Positions 1-9,233 of a DNA stretch of 16,193 nt are shown in pieces (position 1 is the first letter of the stretch; every line of letters begins with the position of its first letter). Origin of the DNA: Bacteroidota bacterium (GTDB lineage: Bacteria > Bacteroidota > Bacteroidia > Bacteroidales > JADFUO01); the NCBI GenBank assembly GCA_030614305.1, contig JAUWKH010000010.1:1-16193 (forward strand), in the 5' to 3' direction. The translations under genes were made by a program, and so were the position numbers. The notes beneath the pieces are model-generated. The model saw only the letters and a program-made list of their open reading frames with translations, was not told the origin of the DNA and searched no databases.

Positions 1-3000
1 ATAATAATTTTAATGAACAGACTTTTGATTTTTTCCCTCCCGACAGCATTGAAAATAATGATACAACATTAGTTATTCCACTTCCATATCCCTTTGAAGA
101 TGATGACGGAAGCCCATATTATGATCAAACTTCCAATCCTTTGTTTCTTGGTACTCCATCCAATATTATGTCTGAAATAATATATGATCCTAAAACTAAC
201 CAGTATATTTTTACTAAAAAAATTGGTGATTTCTATTACAGAAATCCAACTTTTATGACTTTTGATGAATATCGTGAGTTTGATTTAAGTACATCAATCA
301 GTGATTACTGGAAAGAAAGATCAATTACTTCGGGGATGGATTCAAAGACAGGTATCATACCTCAGATTCATATTGGCGGAGAAGCATTTGACAGGATATT
401 CGGAGGCAGCACCATTGATATCCGCCCGCAGGGTTCTGCTGAATTGATTTTTGGAGTTTTAGCCAACAATAGAGATGATCCTACTTTGGATGTAAGACAA
501 AGGCGAACAGTGAATTTTGATTTTCAGGAAAAAATTCAAATGAATGTAATTGCCAAAATCGGTGATAAAATTGAATTTAGAACAAATTATAACACTGAGG
601 CAACATTTGAATTTGAAAATAAATTAGCCCTGAAATATGAAGGTAAAGAAGATGAGATAATTAAAATAATTGAAGCCGGGGATGTTTCAATGTCATTACC
701 AACAACTCTTATTACAGGTTGTCAGAGTTTGTTTGGTGTAAAAGCAAAACTGCAATTCGGGCGAACTACTGTTACCAGTATTTTTTCTCAACAGGAAAGC
801 GAAACTTCAACGATTACTGTTCAGGGTGGGGCACAAACCAATGAATATAGTTTAACCGCAGTTGATTATGAAGAAAACAGACACTTTTTTATAGCCCAGT
901 ATTTCAGGGATGATGTGACTGACAGCGAAGGAAAAATCAGTAACCGTTATAATGAAGCACTGAAAAATCTACCGTTAATATCTACTAATATTAATATTAT
1001 CAGAATGGAAGTCTGGGTAACAAATATTGGTGCAGCTGTAACCGAAAACCGTAATATTGTTGCGTTTACCGATATTGGTGAATACAAACCTCATAATAAG
1101 GAAATTAATCCTATACAAGGTCATGTTATGCCGTCCAATTATTCTAATGATCTGTTAACTCGCATAGATACAGCTAAGATCAGGAATATTAATACAGTAA
1201 CGAATTATCTTATTGGCGACCCATTTGGAATAGGTAAATCAGGATATTTTGTTTCTGGCAATGATTTTGAAAAAATTGAAAGTGCCAGAAAACTTAAACC
1301 ATCAGAATATAATTATAACAGTAAACTTGGATTTCTCTCTCTGAATACAAACCTTAATTCCGACCAGGCTTTAGCTATTGCATTTCAATACACAAAAATT
1401 GGTGATACAGCTGTTTATCAGGTAGGTGATTTTTCTGATGAAGGAATAAACGCCCCTGCTTGCCTTACTGTTAAATTACTGAAAAGCACAACATTAAGTA
1501 CTAAAAATCCTATGTGGAATTTAATGATGAAAAACGTTTATTCGCTTGGTGCATACCAGGTGAACAGGGAAGATTTTATTCTTAACATTTTTTATTCTGG
1601 TAATAAAAACGGCGTTCCAACTGCTTATTTTACTGAAGGTGGCGAAAATATTGAAGGTATACCGCTTCTCCATTTATTAAACTTAGATAATTTAGACCAA
1701 ATGATGAATCCGATAAAAGACGGTGATGGTGTTTTTGACTTTATTGACGGAGCAGCACAAAATGGTGGTACGATTCAGACTTCAAACGGAAGGGTATATT
1801 TTACAGTACTGGAACCTTTCGGAAAACACCTGAGAGATCTATTCGGCAATGATACGGTTCTTGCAAATAAGTATGCCTATGATTCATTATATTCTATGAC
1901 TAAAACCGGCGCCGAACAATATCCCGATAAAAATAAATTCCTTATTGATGGATTTTATAAATCTTCTACAAGTAACGAAATTTCGTTAAATGCTTTAAAT
2001 GTTCCGAGAGGTTCGGTTACTGTTACTGCCGGAGGAATACCATTAACAGAAAATGTTGATTATACTGTTGATTATACTTTAGGAAGGGTGCGAATTATTA
2101 ATGAAGGAATTCTTAATTCAGGAACGCCAGTATCTATAAAGCTTGAAAGCACTTCGCTTTTTAATATACAAACAAAGCGACTCATGGGAACACATATTGA
2201 TTATGCCTTCAGTAAAAATATAAATTTTGGTGCAACAATAATGAATCTAACAGAACGACCCTTAACCCAAAAAACTAATTATGGTGATGATCCGATTTCA
2301 AATACTATCTGGGGTTTTAACTTCGGTTTTGAAAAGGAATCAAGATTTATAACCAAAATGGTGGATAAGATACCATTAATAAATACAAAAGCGGTTTCAA
2401 AGGTCACTATCGACGGCGAATTTGCACACTTTATACCAGGTCATTCAAGAGCTATCGGTAAAAGCGGCACATCTTATATTGATGATTTTGAAGGAAGCAA
2501 ATCAACCATTGACCTTAGAAATATCGGTACATGGTTTTTAGCCAGTACACCTCAACATCAATTGGATTTATTTCCCGAAGCAGCACCATCCGAAGGAATT
2601 AATTATGGGAAAAACAGGGCGAAATTATCATGGTATATTATTGATCCATTGTTTTACGACAGATCAGGAAACCTGAAACCTCCGAACATCAGTAAAGCCG
2701 AACTTTCAAAAAGTTCAGTGCGCCAGGTTTTAGAAACGGAAGTATTCCCAAATAAGGATATTCCAAGCGGTGTTCCTACAAATATTGCTGTGTTTAATAT
2801 GGCTTATTATCCTGAGGAAAAAGGACCTTATAATTATGATGCAGAAGGTGTTTCGGGTCTTACTTTTGGTATTGATCAGGACGGAAATCTCAAAGTTCCT
2901 GATTCACGCTGGGGCGGTATAATGAGAAAAATTGAGTCAACGGATTTTGAAGAAATAAATGTCGAATATATTGAGTTCTGGATGATGGATCCCTTTACTG

Positions 3001-6000
3001 AAGACCCTAATAATTCAGGACAGTTGTATTTTAACCTCGGAGATATTTCTGAGGATATTTTAAGGGATTCAAGGAAAAGTTACGAAAACGGTTTGCCAAC
3101 ATCTGCAGATGTGAAAGATGTTGACACAACAATGTGGGGGCGGGTTCCGACAATCCAGGCATTAGTTGAATCGTTTGACAATGATGAAAATTCCCGCCCG
3201 TATCAGGATGTTGGATATGATGGTTTGATGGATGAAGATGAAAGAACATTCTTTAAAGATAATCCGTTCAATAATAACTATCTTATTGATATTGAAAATA
3301 TGTACGGATTGAATTCCGGAGCATACCAAAATGCATATCAAGATCCTTCGTCCGACAATTATCATTATTTCAGGGGTACTGATTTTGATGAAAGCAGCAA
3401 TTATTCAAGCATTCTTGAAAGATATAAAATGTATAACGGACCCGACGGAAACTCACCTACCGATATGCAAAATCCCGAGAACTACCCAACAGCAGCAACT
3501 ACTATTCCTAATGTTGAAGATATTAACAGAGATAATACTTTAAGTGAGGCTGAAAGATATTTTCAATACAAAATTGACCTTAAACCGGATAAAATGAAAG
3601 TTGGGGAAAATTATATTACTGATGTTTATCATGCTCAGGGCATTCCATTACCAAATGGTGAAATAGGTAATGTAAAATGGTATCAGTTTAAAATTCCTGT
3701 CAGCCAGCCTGATAAAGTTATCGGTAACATTCAGGATTTTAAATCAATACGTTTTTTACGTATGTTTTTCAAAGGATTTGAAAAACCTATTGTAACCCGT
3801 TTTGCAACTTTTGAACTTGTAAGGGGTGAGTGGAGGAAATACAATCATTCGCTTTTAGCTCCCGGCGAATATGTACCGAATGATATTCAAAGCCAGACCG
3901 TTTTTGATATTAGTGCGGTAAATATTGAAGAAAATGGTAAAAGATATCCAATTCCATATGTAGTTCCACCCGGAATAGAAAGGGAAATAAATCTTGGTAC
4001 AACAAGCCTTACACGTTTAAATGAGCAGTCAATGGTTTTGAAAGTTTCTGATCTGATTGATGGAGATGCAAGGGGAGCTTATAAAACTACTGATTTTGAT
4101 TTTCGCCAGTATAAAAAACTTAAAATGTTTGTTCATGCTGAAAAATTAAAAGAAAATGAATACCTTGAATATGGCGACCTGACTGTTTTTATTCGTTTGG
4201 GATCGGATTTTACCGAGAACTATTATGAATATGAAATCCCGCTTACTTTCACTCCCTGGGGAACTTCCGCTGCCGACCCATATGGAATCTGGCCGGAAGC
4301 AAATAATTTTGATATTGACCTTGAAGAATTGGTTCAGGTAAAGCACAACAGGAACATCAAAATGCGAACCTCAGGTACAACAGTATCTCCTTCTTTTCCA
4401 TACGTGGAATACCAGGGATCAAATAAAATCACTGTTCTCGGAGTGCCAAGTATCAGCGATGTAAAAGCTATTTTGATAGGAGTTAGAAATCCTAAGCAAA
4501 ATACGCTTAACAGTTTTAATGATGACGGAGACCCGAAAAGTGCGGAAATTTGGGTAAATGAATTGCGTCTTTCTGATTTTAATAAAAAAGGCGGTTGGGC
4601 TGCAACTGCAAGAGTGGCTGCAAATCTTGCCGACCTGGGTAGAATAATTATTTCAGGAAATTACAGTACACCCGGATTCGGAAGTATTGAAAAGAAAATT
4701 AACGAGACACAAAAAGAAACAATTTCACAATTTGATATATCCACCGACCTGGAGCTTGGAAAATTTTTCCCGGAAAATACAGGCATTAGGATCCCTCTTC
4801 ATTTTGATTATTCCGAATTAAGAAGTAATCCTGAATATAATCCTTTAGATCCTGATATAAAACTAAAAGAAGATATTAAATCATACAACCTTGAGGATAA
4901 ACAAGATTCTATTAAAAGAATTACTCAGGATTATGTTCAGCGAAAAAATATTAACTTTATCAATGTCAGAAAAGACAGAACAGGCTCTGCCGGAAAACCG
5001 CGTATTTACGATATTGAAAATTTTGATTTTACATATGCCTATTCCGAAATTTATATGCGAAATATAGATGTGGAATTTGATTTGCAGAAAAATTATTCTG
5101 GTGGATTCGGATATAATTTTACAACTAATCCTAAAAATATAAAACCGTTTAGTAAAATAAAGCTCCTCTCAAAATCCGATTATTTTGCCCTGATCAAAGA
5201 TTTTAATTTCAATTATTTACCTAAATCTCTATCATTCCGGACAGATATGAACAGATTACATAATCAGAAAAAATACCGGAACAAGAGCAAAGGACTTATT
5301 CCAATGAAGACATTTTATGTTAAAACATGGGATTGGAACAGAAATTATAGTCTTAAGTTTGACCTTGCTAAGTCACTTTCACTTGAATATTCGGCAATGG
5401 CTAATGCATATGTTGATGAACCCCAGGGAAATCCCGAAAAAGGTACTTCTGAATATAATAGAAATAAAGATACAATAATTGATCAAATTTTAAGCTTTGG
5501 AACAATAAACCGTTTTACACAAGCATTAATTATAAATTATAATATCCCTATAAATAAAATCCCTTTATTTGACTGGATAAATGCAAGAGCAAGTTATCGG
5601 AGTAATTATTCATGGACTGCGTCGCCGAAATCCATACAGAATCAACTTGGAAATCAAATTGAAAACTCAAACACAAAACTTCTAAACGGCGATTTTAACT
5701 TAACAAAGTTATATAATAAAATTCCGTATCTGAAAAAGCTTGATGAAAGTAGTAAAAAAAGAAAAAGCTCTATTGGCCGACCGCGAAGAAACATGCCTGA
5801 ACCCGAACCTGATCAACAAAACGATACAACCGAATCCAAACCAAAGGTTAATTATTTTAAAATTATTGGCGATCAGATATTGAAAATTTTAACCGGTTTT
5901 AAAAAGGGTTCGATAAATTATACCGAAACCAGCGGAACATTTATACCGGGCTTTTTCCCTCAACCAAGTGCTATTGGTAATAACTGGAGTTATACACCGG

Positions 6001-7316
6001 ATGAATCCATATTTGAAGATCCTGACATTTTCGGGGGCAGTTACCCAAAAAGTCTTGCCCCGGGAATAGGTTTTGTTTTTGGTGACCAGCGGGATATCAG
6101 GAATGATGCTTTCAGATATGGCTGGATTTCGCCCGATACATTATTGAATCAGGCTTATGCTACTAAATTCTCAAGTAATTTAACTATGAAAGTAACATTT
6201 GAACCTTTACCTGATTTTCGTGTTGAAATTACAGCTGACAGGGTGTATTCAAAAAACCATGAAGAATACTATCGCGCAGACAGCTTAGGACGTTTTAATT
6301 CATTCTCACCCGTTGACAGAGGTAGTTTCAGTATGTCGTATATTAGCTGGGGCACAGCTTTCCTTAAAGATAATAAGGAGAATATTTCCGGAAATTTCGA
6401 GGATCTATTGGCTTACAGAGTTGAAATTGCCGAACGTCTTGCCCACGGAAACCCTAATTGGTCGGGGAATTATATTCAAGATACTATTACTAAAGAATAT
6501 TTTCCTGAGGGTTACGGACCAACTTCCATGGAAGTGTTATTACCATCGTTTCTCGCTGCATACAAAGGTAGTGGCCCCAGTAAAATAACATTAAATAAAT
6601 TCCCGACAATACCTTTGCCAAACTGGAGAATTACATATACCGGCTTAACAAAAATTAAATTTTTAGAACAATACTTTAATAAAATTTCTCTTTCGCATTC
6701 ATATCGTTCAACATACAGTATTGGCTCATTTTCATCTTTTATTGATTACAGGGAAAAAGACGGGTATTCTTCTGCGTATTATGCAAATGGTTCTGATTTT
6801 ATACCTAAATTCGATATTAGTCAGGTTATAATTATAGAGCAATTCAACCCATTGTTAGGAATTGATATGCAATGGAAAAACAGTTTGTCAACAAGAATTG
6901 AAATGAAAAAATCACGGAATCTTTCATTAAGTTTTATTAATAACCAGTTGACAGAAGTGGTTAGTGATGAGCTTATTGTGGGTTTGGGCTATAAAATTAA
7001 AGATGTTTCTTTCTCAATTAAATCAATAGGTGGGGGAGGAAGAAAAACCAGATTAAAAAGCGATTTGGATATTAAAGCAGATTTTTCAATAAGAAGTAAT
7101 AAAACTATCATAAGAAGAATTGATGAAAACAATAATCAGGTTTCAGCAGGTCAAAAAATAATTTCAATCAATACCTCAATTGATTATGTAATCAACCAAA
7201 AATTTAATATCCGGTTATTCTTTGATAAAATCATTAATAATCCATTTGTCTCTTCTCAATATCGCAATTCAACTACAAATGGAGGCATAAGCTTAAGATT
7301 TACATTGAATCAATAA
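1..7316 (+). CDS. sprA: SprA, T9SS outer-membrane translocon (5' partial)
   Basis: Cell-surface protein SprA forms the very large outer-membrane barrel through which the type IX secretion system exports folded cargo; gliding Bacteroidota need it for adhesin export. The frame is open from base 3 to the TAA at 7314-7316 (2437 codons visible). The true start and signal peptide lie upstream: the first internal TTG at 141 is not the start, because in-frame residues before it (LPYPFEDDDGSPYYDQ) read as SprA sequence. Family features seen are the early LFLGTPSNI / YDPKTNQYIF block, two Asp-rich probable metal-binding loops (KDGDGVFDF near visible residue 571, DVGYDGLMDEDE near 1070), a DDFEGSKS block, and many amphipathic strands ending in ISLRFTLNQ, a typical barrel terminus. 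F. johnsoniae SprA is about 2400 aa from memory, so little is missing. A charged basic-then-acidic loop (RPRRNMPEPEPDQ) is encoded near 5740-5850. Identity is near certain. Confidence 0.96.
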   Translation, partial: NNFNEQTFDFFPPDSIENNDTTLVIPLPYPFEDDDGSPYYDQTSNPLFLGTPSNIMSEIIYDPKTNQYIFTKKIGDFYYRNPTFMTFDEYREFDLSTSISDYWKERSITSGMDSKTGIIPQIHIGGEAFDRIFGGSTIDIRPQGSAELIFGVLANNRDDPTLDVRQRRTVNFDFQEKIQMNVIAKIGDKIEFRTNYNTEATFEFENKLALKYEGKEDEIIKIIEAGDVSMSLPTTLITGCQSLFGVKAKLQFGRTTVTSIFSQQESETSTITVQGGAQTNEYSLTAVDYEENRHFFIAQYFRDDVTDSEGKISNRYNEALKNLPLISTNINIIRMEVWVTNIGAAVTENRNIVAFTDIGEYKPHNKEINPIQGHVMPSNYSNDLLTRIDTAKIRNINTVTNYLIGDPFGIGKSGYFVSGNDFEKIESARKLKPSEYNYNSKLGFLSLNTNLNSDQALAIAFQYTKIGDTAVYQVGDFSDEGINAPACLTVKLLKSTTLSTKNPMWNLMMKNVYSLGAYQVNREDFILNIFYSGNKNGVPTAYFTEGGENIEGIPLLHLLNLDNLDQMMNPIKDGDGVFDFIDGAAQNGGTIQTSNGRVYFTVLEPFGKHLRDLFGNDTVLANKYAYDSLYSMTKTGAEQYPDKNKFLIDGFYKSSTSNEISLNALNVPRGSVTVTAGGIPLTENVDYTVDYTLGRVRIINEGILNSGTPVSIKLESTSLFNIQTKRLMGTHIDYAFSKNINFGATIMNLTERPLTQKTNYGDDPISNTIWGFNFGFEKESRFITKMVDKIPLINTKAVSKVTIDGEFAHFIPGHSRAIGKSGTSYIDDFEGSKSTIDLRNIGTWFLASTPQHQLDLFPEAAPSEGINYGKNRAKLSWYIIDPLFYDRSGNLKPPNISKAELSKSSVRQVLETEVFPNKDIPSGVPTNIAVFNMAYYPEEKGPYNYDAEGVSGLTFGIDQDGNLKVPDSRWGGIMRKIESTDFEEINVEYIEFWMMDPFTEDPNNSGQLYFNLGDISEDILRDSRKSYENGLPTSADVKDVDTTMWGRVPTIQALVESFDNDENSRPYQDVGYDGLMDEDERTFFKDNPFNNNYLIDIENMYGLNSGAYQNAYQDPSSDNYHYFRGTDFDESSNYSSILERYKMYNGPDGNSPTDMQNPENYPTAATTIPNVEDINRDNTLSEAERYFQYKIDLKPDKMKVGENYITDVYHAQGIPLPNGEIGNVKWYQFKIPVSQPDKVIGNIQDFKSIRFLRMFFKGFEKPIVTRFATFELVRGEWRKYNHSLLAPGEYVPNDIQSQTVFDISAVNIEENGKRYPIPYVVPPGIEREINLGTTSLTRLNEQSMVLKVSDLIDGDARGAYKTTDFDFRQYKKLKMFVHAEKLKENEYLEYGDLTVFIRLGSDFTENYYEYEIPLTFTPWGTSAADPYGIWPEANNFDIDLEELVQVKHNRNIKMRTSGTTVSPSFPYVEYQGSNKITVLGVPSISDVKAILIGVRNPKQNTLNSFNDDGDPKSAEIWVNELRLSDFNKKGGWAATARVAANLADLGRIIISGNYSTPGFGSIEKKINETQKETISQFDISTDLELGKFFPENTGIRIPLHFDYSELRSNPEYNPLDPDIKLKEDIKSYNLEDKQDSIKRITQDYVQRKNINFINVRKDRTGSAGKPRIYDIENFDFTYAYSEIYMRNIDVEFDLQKNYSGGFGYNFTTNPKNIKPFSKIKLLSKSDYFALIKDFNFNYLPKSLSFRTDMNRLHNQKKYRNKSKGLIPMKTFYVKTWDWNRNYSLKFDLAKSLSLEYSAMANAYVDEPQGNPEKGTSEYNRNKDTIIDQILSFGTINRFTQALIINYNIPINKIPLFDWINARASYRSNYSWTASPKSIQNQLGNQIENSNTKLLNGDFNLTKLYNKIPYLKKLDESSKKRKSSIGRPRRNMPEPEPDQQNDTTESKPKVNYFKIIGDQILKILTGFKKGSINYTETSGTFIPGFFPQPSAIGNNWSYTPDESIFEDPDIFGGSYPKSLAPGIGFVFGDQRDIRNDAFRYGWISPDTLLNQAYATKFSSNLTMKVTFEPLPDFRVEITADRVYSKNHEEYYRADSLGRFNSFSPVDRGSFSMSYISWGTAFLKDNKENISGNFEDLLAYRVEIAERLAHGNPNWSGNYIQDTITKEYFPEGYGPTSMEVLLPSFLAAYKGSGPSKITLNKFPTIPLPNWRITYTGLTKIKFLEQYFNKISLSHSYRSTYSIGSFSSFIDYREKDGYSSAYYANGSDFIPKFDISQVIIIEQFNPLLGIDMQWKNSLSTRIEMKKSRNLSLSFINNQLTEVVSDELIVGLGYKIKDVSFSIKSIGGGGRKTRLKSDLDIKADFSIRSNKTIIRRIDENNNQVSAGQKIISINTSIDYVINQKFNIRLFFDKIINNPFVSSQYRNSTTNGGISLRFTLNQ

Positions 7317-7344
7317 AATATATATTTTATGTTTAAAAAAAATG

Positions 7345-7352
7345 TAATTTTG
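7345..7352 (+). promoter_or_regulatory. Candidate Bacteroidota -7 box for gcvH
   Basis: TAATTTTG matches the Bacteroidota primary sigma -7 consensus TAnnTTTG exactly and sits 28 bp before the gcvH ATG, in the 64-bp gap after sprA. The expected upstream TTTG-like -33 element is poor (only ATGTTT near 7329-7334). gcvH could therefore have its own transcript, but read-through from sprA is not excluded, since no terminator hairpin is seen in the gap. Confidence 0.4.
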
Positions 7353-7380
7353 GACGTTTTAAAAATCAAATTATTTTACA

Positions 7381-7761
7381 ATGAATATACCAGATAATAT
7401 AAAGTACACAAAGGACCATGAATGGTTAAAAATTGAAGGTAATGAAGCCCTTATCGGAATAACCGATTTTGCCCAGAACGAACTGGGTGATATTGTTTTT
7501 ATTGAAGTGGAAACAGAAGGCGAAACTTTGGATAAAGAAGAAGCTTTTGGAACAATTGAAGCTGTTAAAACCGTTTCGGATATGTTTATGCCTGTTAGCG
7601 GAGAAGTTATTGAATTTAATGCCGAATTAGAGGATAAACCTGAACTTATAAATCAGGATCCATACGGAGAAGGCTGGATAATTAAAATCAATATCACAAA
7701 TACTGATGAAATTGATGATTTATTATCGGTCAATGAATATAAAGAAATTATTGAGCAATGA
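7381..7761 (+). CDS. gcvH: Glycine cleavage system H protein
   Basis: GcvH is the lipoylated carrier that shuttles the aminomethyl group between the P, T and L proteins of cytosolic glycine cleavage. At 126 aa it has the normal family length. It opens with the typical [12 protein letters not shown] block, followed by [15 protein letters not shown]. The lipoyl-attachment lysine is K63 in the motif [15 protein letters not shown], and the C-terminal half has the usual [13 protein letters not shown] segment. The ATG follows an A/T-rich leader, as is usual in Bacteroidota. The gcvT and gcvP genes are not nearby. It lies 64 bp after sprA and 14 bp before the vanZ-like gene, so it is probably co-transcribed with the latter. 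Identification is secure. Confidence 0.97.
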   Translation: MNIPDNIKYTKDHEWLKIEGNEALIGITDFAQNELGDIVFIEVETEGETLDKEEAFGTIEAVKTVSDMFMPVSGEVIEFNAELEDKPELINQDPYGEGWIIKINITNTDEIDDLLSVNEYKEIIEQ

Positions 7762-7775
7762 TCTAAACATAAATA

Positions 7776-8189
7776 ATGTTTATAAAAAATAATTGGCCAG
7801 GTATTTTATGGGGTGTTATTATTTTAATCATTACAGGAATACCCGGTAATTATTTCCCAAAAGTCACTACTTTCTGGGATTGGCTTTCGCCAGATAAAAT
7901 CGTTCATTTATTTTTATTCTCAATATTTGTTTTACTTTTAAATATTGGATTAAAAAAGCAATATACTTCTGCTAAACAACGTTTTAATTACATAATAGCA
8001 TCTTTATTAATTGGTATAGTATTTAGCGGATTAACTGAAATTCTGCAAAGATTTATTTTTGTGGGAAGAAACGGAAATATATATGACTTTGCTGCAAATT
8101 CAGCCGGTTGTTTTTTAGGCATTTTGCTATTTTACATTTTTTTTAGAAAAAAGTTTAAGAAAAATATCGATTCTATAAAAAATATTTAA
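7776..8189 (+). CDS. VanZ-family membrane protein
   Basis: This is a 137-aa integral membrane protein of the VanZ-like family. Four hydrophobic segments are visible at about residues 9-23, 42-58, 72-90 and 104-124. The family's conserved polar positions are present: DKIVHLFLF after the first loop, then E88-x2-Q91, R98, D104, N108 and G111 in TEILQRF...R...YDFAANSAG. The prototype VanZ gives low-level teicoplanin resistance in enterococci; in Bacteroidota the biochemical role of these single-domain homologues is unknown, and resistance should not be assumed. The basic C-terminal tail (FRKKFKKN) is probably cytoplasmic. It starts 14 bp after gcvH and ends 49 bp before tonB, suggesting a gcvH-vanZ(-tonB) transcript. 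Confidence 0.88.
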   Translation: MFIKNNWPGILWGVIILIITGIPGNYFPKVTTFWDWLSPDKIVHLFLFSIFVLLLNIGLKKQYTSAKQRFNYIIASLLIGIVFSGLTEILQRFIFVGRNGNIYDFAANSAGCFLGILLFYIFFRKKFKKNIDSIKNI

Positions 8190-8238
8190 TAATTTAGCTG
8201 TTTGTTAATGCTGAGAATATAATTTAAATAAAATAATT

Positions 8239-8919
8239 ATGGATGCAAAAAAATCACCAAAAGCTGACCTTGAATCAAAAAAGGTTGTATTTACACAAAT
8301 TGGTCTTATTATAACTTTAGCAATTGTTTTGTTTGCTTTTAATTGGAAAACTTATGAGAAAAGGGAAATAGATTTATCTCAACGTGAGATAGTTGATATT
8401 CCAGAGGAAATCATTCCAATTACCGAACAAAAAGTTAAACCTCCTCCTCCTCCTCCTCCAAAACAAGTAACGGTTATTAATATTGTAGATGATGATGTTG
8501 AAATTGAAGATGAAATTGAAATTGATGTCGAAGCTGATCAGGATACTGAAATTGAAGAATACGTCCCTATAGAAGTGGATGACGATGAAGAAGTTGAAGA
8601 AGCCCAAATTTTTACAGTAGTTGAATCCATGCCATCATTCCCAGGAGGTGATAAAGCAAGGATACGGTTTTTAAACGAAAATATTGAATACCCAACAATG
8701 GCAAGGGAAAGCGGTATACAAGGAAGGGTTTATGTAACATTTGTTGTTGAAAGAAATGGTATGGTTACTGATGTAAAAATATTAAGAGGCATAGGTGGCG
8801 GATGCGACGAAGAAGCCAAAAGGGTTGTTAAAGCAATGCCTAAATGGATACCCGGAAAACAAAGAGGAAAACCGGTTAGAGTCCAGTTTACTTTGCCTAT
8901 CAAATTTACACTTCAATAA
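8239..8919 (+). CDS. tonB: Energy transducer TonB
   Basis: TonB spans the periplasm and passes energy from the ExbB/ExbD proton channel to outer-membrane receptors. This 226-aa protein has the expected order: a short basic N-terminus, one transmembrane helix (about residues 16-34, VVFTQIGLIITLAIVLFAF), a seven-proline run at 68-74, a very acidic linker (about 83-122, many Asp/Glu) and a C-terminal TonB domain (about 135-226). That domain contains the Bacteroidota signatures FPGGDKARIRFLNENIEYP, GRVYVTFVVERNG and a PVRVQFTLPIKFTLQ end. The linker is acidic rather than the Pro-Lys/Pro-Glu repeats of enteric TonB, which is common in this phylum. No exbB/exbD is nearby. Only a weak -7-like TAATTTAA (8220-8227) precedes it, so it may be read from the gcvH promoter. 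A strong terminator follows. The symbol denotes family, as Bacteroidota encode many paralogues. Confidence 0.93.
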   Translation: MDAKKSPKADLESKKVVFTQIGLIITLAIVLFAFNWKTYEKREIDLSQREIVDIPEEIIPITEQKVKPPPPPPPKQVTVINIVDDDVEIEDEIEIDVEADQDTEIEEYVPIEVDDDEEVEEAQIFTVVESMPSFPGGDKARIRFLNENIEYPTMARESGIQGRVYVTFVVERNGMVTDVKILRGIGGGCDEEAKRVVKAMPKWIPGKQRGKPVRVQFTLPIKFTLQ

Positions 8920-8927
8920 ATATTTTT

Positions 8928-8958
8928 AAAGCCCCGATTTTTTCGGGGCTTTTTTTTT
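8928..8958 (+). terminator. Rho-independent terminator after tonB (probably bidirectional)
   Basis: A perfect GC-rich stem, GCCCCGA (8931-8937) pairing with TCGGGGC (8943-8949), has a five-T loop and is extended by AAA/TTT pairs. An uninterrupted T run continues to 8958. It begins 9 bp after the tonB stop. On the minus strand the same hairpin is followed by TTTAAAAATATTT, so it may also stop transcripts from the convergent DUF6485-like gene. Confidence 0.93.
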
Positions 8959-8972
8959 GACCATAAGACATT

Positions 8973-9176
8973 TTATACACTACCGGCATTAACCAAACGG
9001 GCAAAATGCTCAAACGACCTGTCAAAAGTTCTTTCGGCATTATCCGGGAAGCAACATGCAGGGAGTTCACGGTATTTCAAATGATAGCTTATACATTCGC
9101 AACAAATACCTTTACGGGAACAAGGCTCGTAAGTGCAGTTGCATGATTTTAAATTTCGTGATTTATTACATTCCAT
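8973..9176 (-). CDS. Cysteine-rich DUF6485-like small protein
   Basis: This 67-aa protein has nine cysteines (C3, C12, C14, C19, C25, C26, C28, C41, C42). The pattern [17 protein letters not shown], then ELPACCFP and a C-terminal [13 protein letters not shown], matches from memory the small DUF6485 proteins of Bacteroidota and other anaerobes. Function is unknown. The cysteine spacing suggests metal binding (zinc or Fe-S), which is inference. There is no signal peptide, so it is presumably cytoplasmic. The ATG at 9174-9176 has an A/T-rich upstream region. It lies 57 bp downstream of uvrC on the same strand with no clear own promoter or intervening terminator, so it may be co-transcribed with uvrC. 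It converges on tonB. Short length is the only reason for doubt; its composition and the family resemblance argue that it is real. Confidence 0.82.
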   Translation of the reverse strand: MECNKSRNLKSCNCTYEPCSRKGICCECISYHLKYRELPACCFPDNAERTFDRSFEHFARLVNAGSV

Positions 9177-9233
9177 AAGTTAAATGATTTATTAATGAAA
9201 CTTTAAACTTTTCTAATATTGTATAATAATATT

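Noticed and set aside
141..143. TTG as a start for sprA
   Set aside because: The frame is open upstream to the window edge and codes SprA-like sequence before it, so the gene simply begins outside the window.
3031..3543. Several 67-72 codon frames inside sprA on both strands
   Set aside because: They are shadows of the sprA frame, which is continuous and family-typical through this stretch.
8374..8607. 77-codon minus-strand frame opposite tonB, rich in Phe, Ile and Asn
   Set aside because: It is the complement of the acidic GAT/GAA-rich linker and proline run of tonB; the composition is an artefact.
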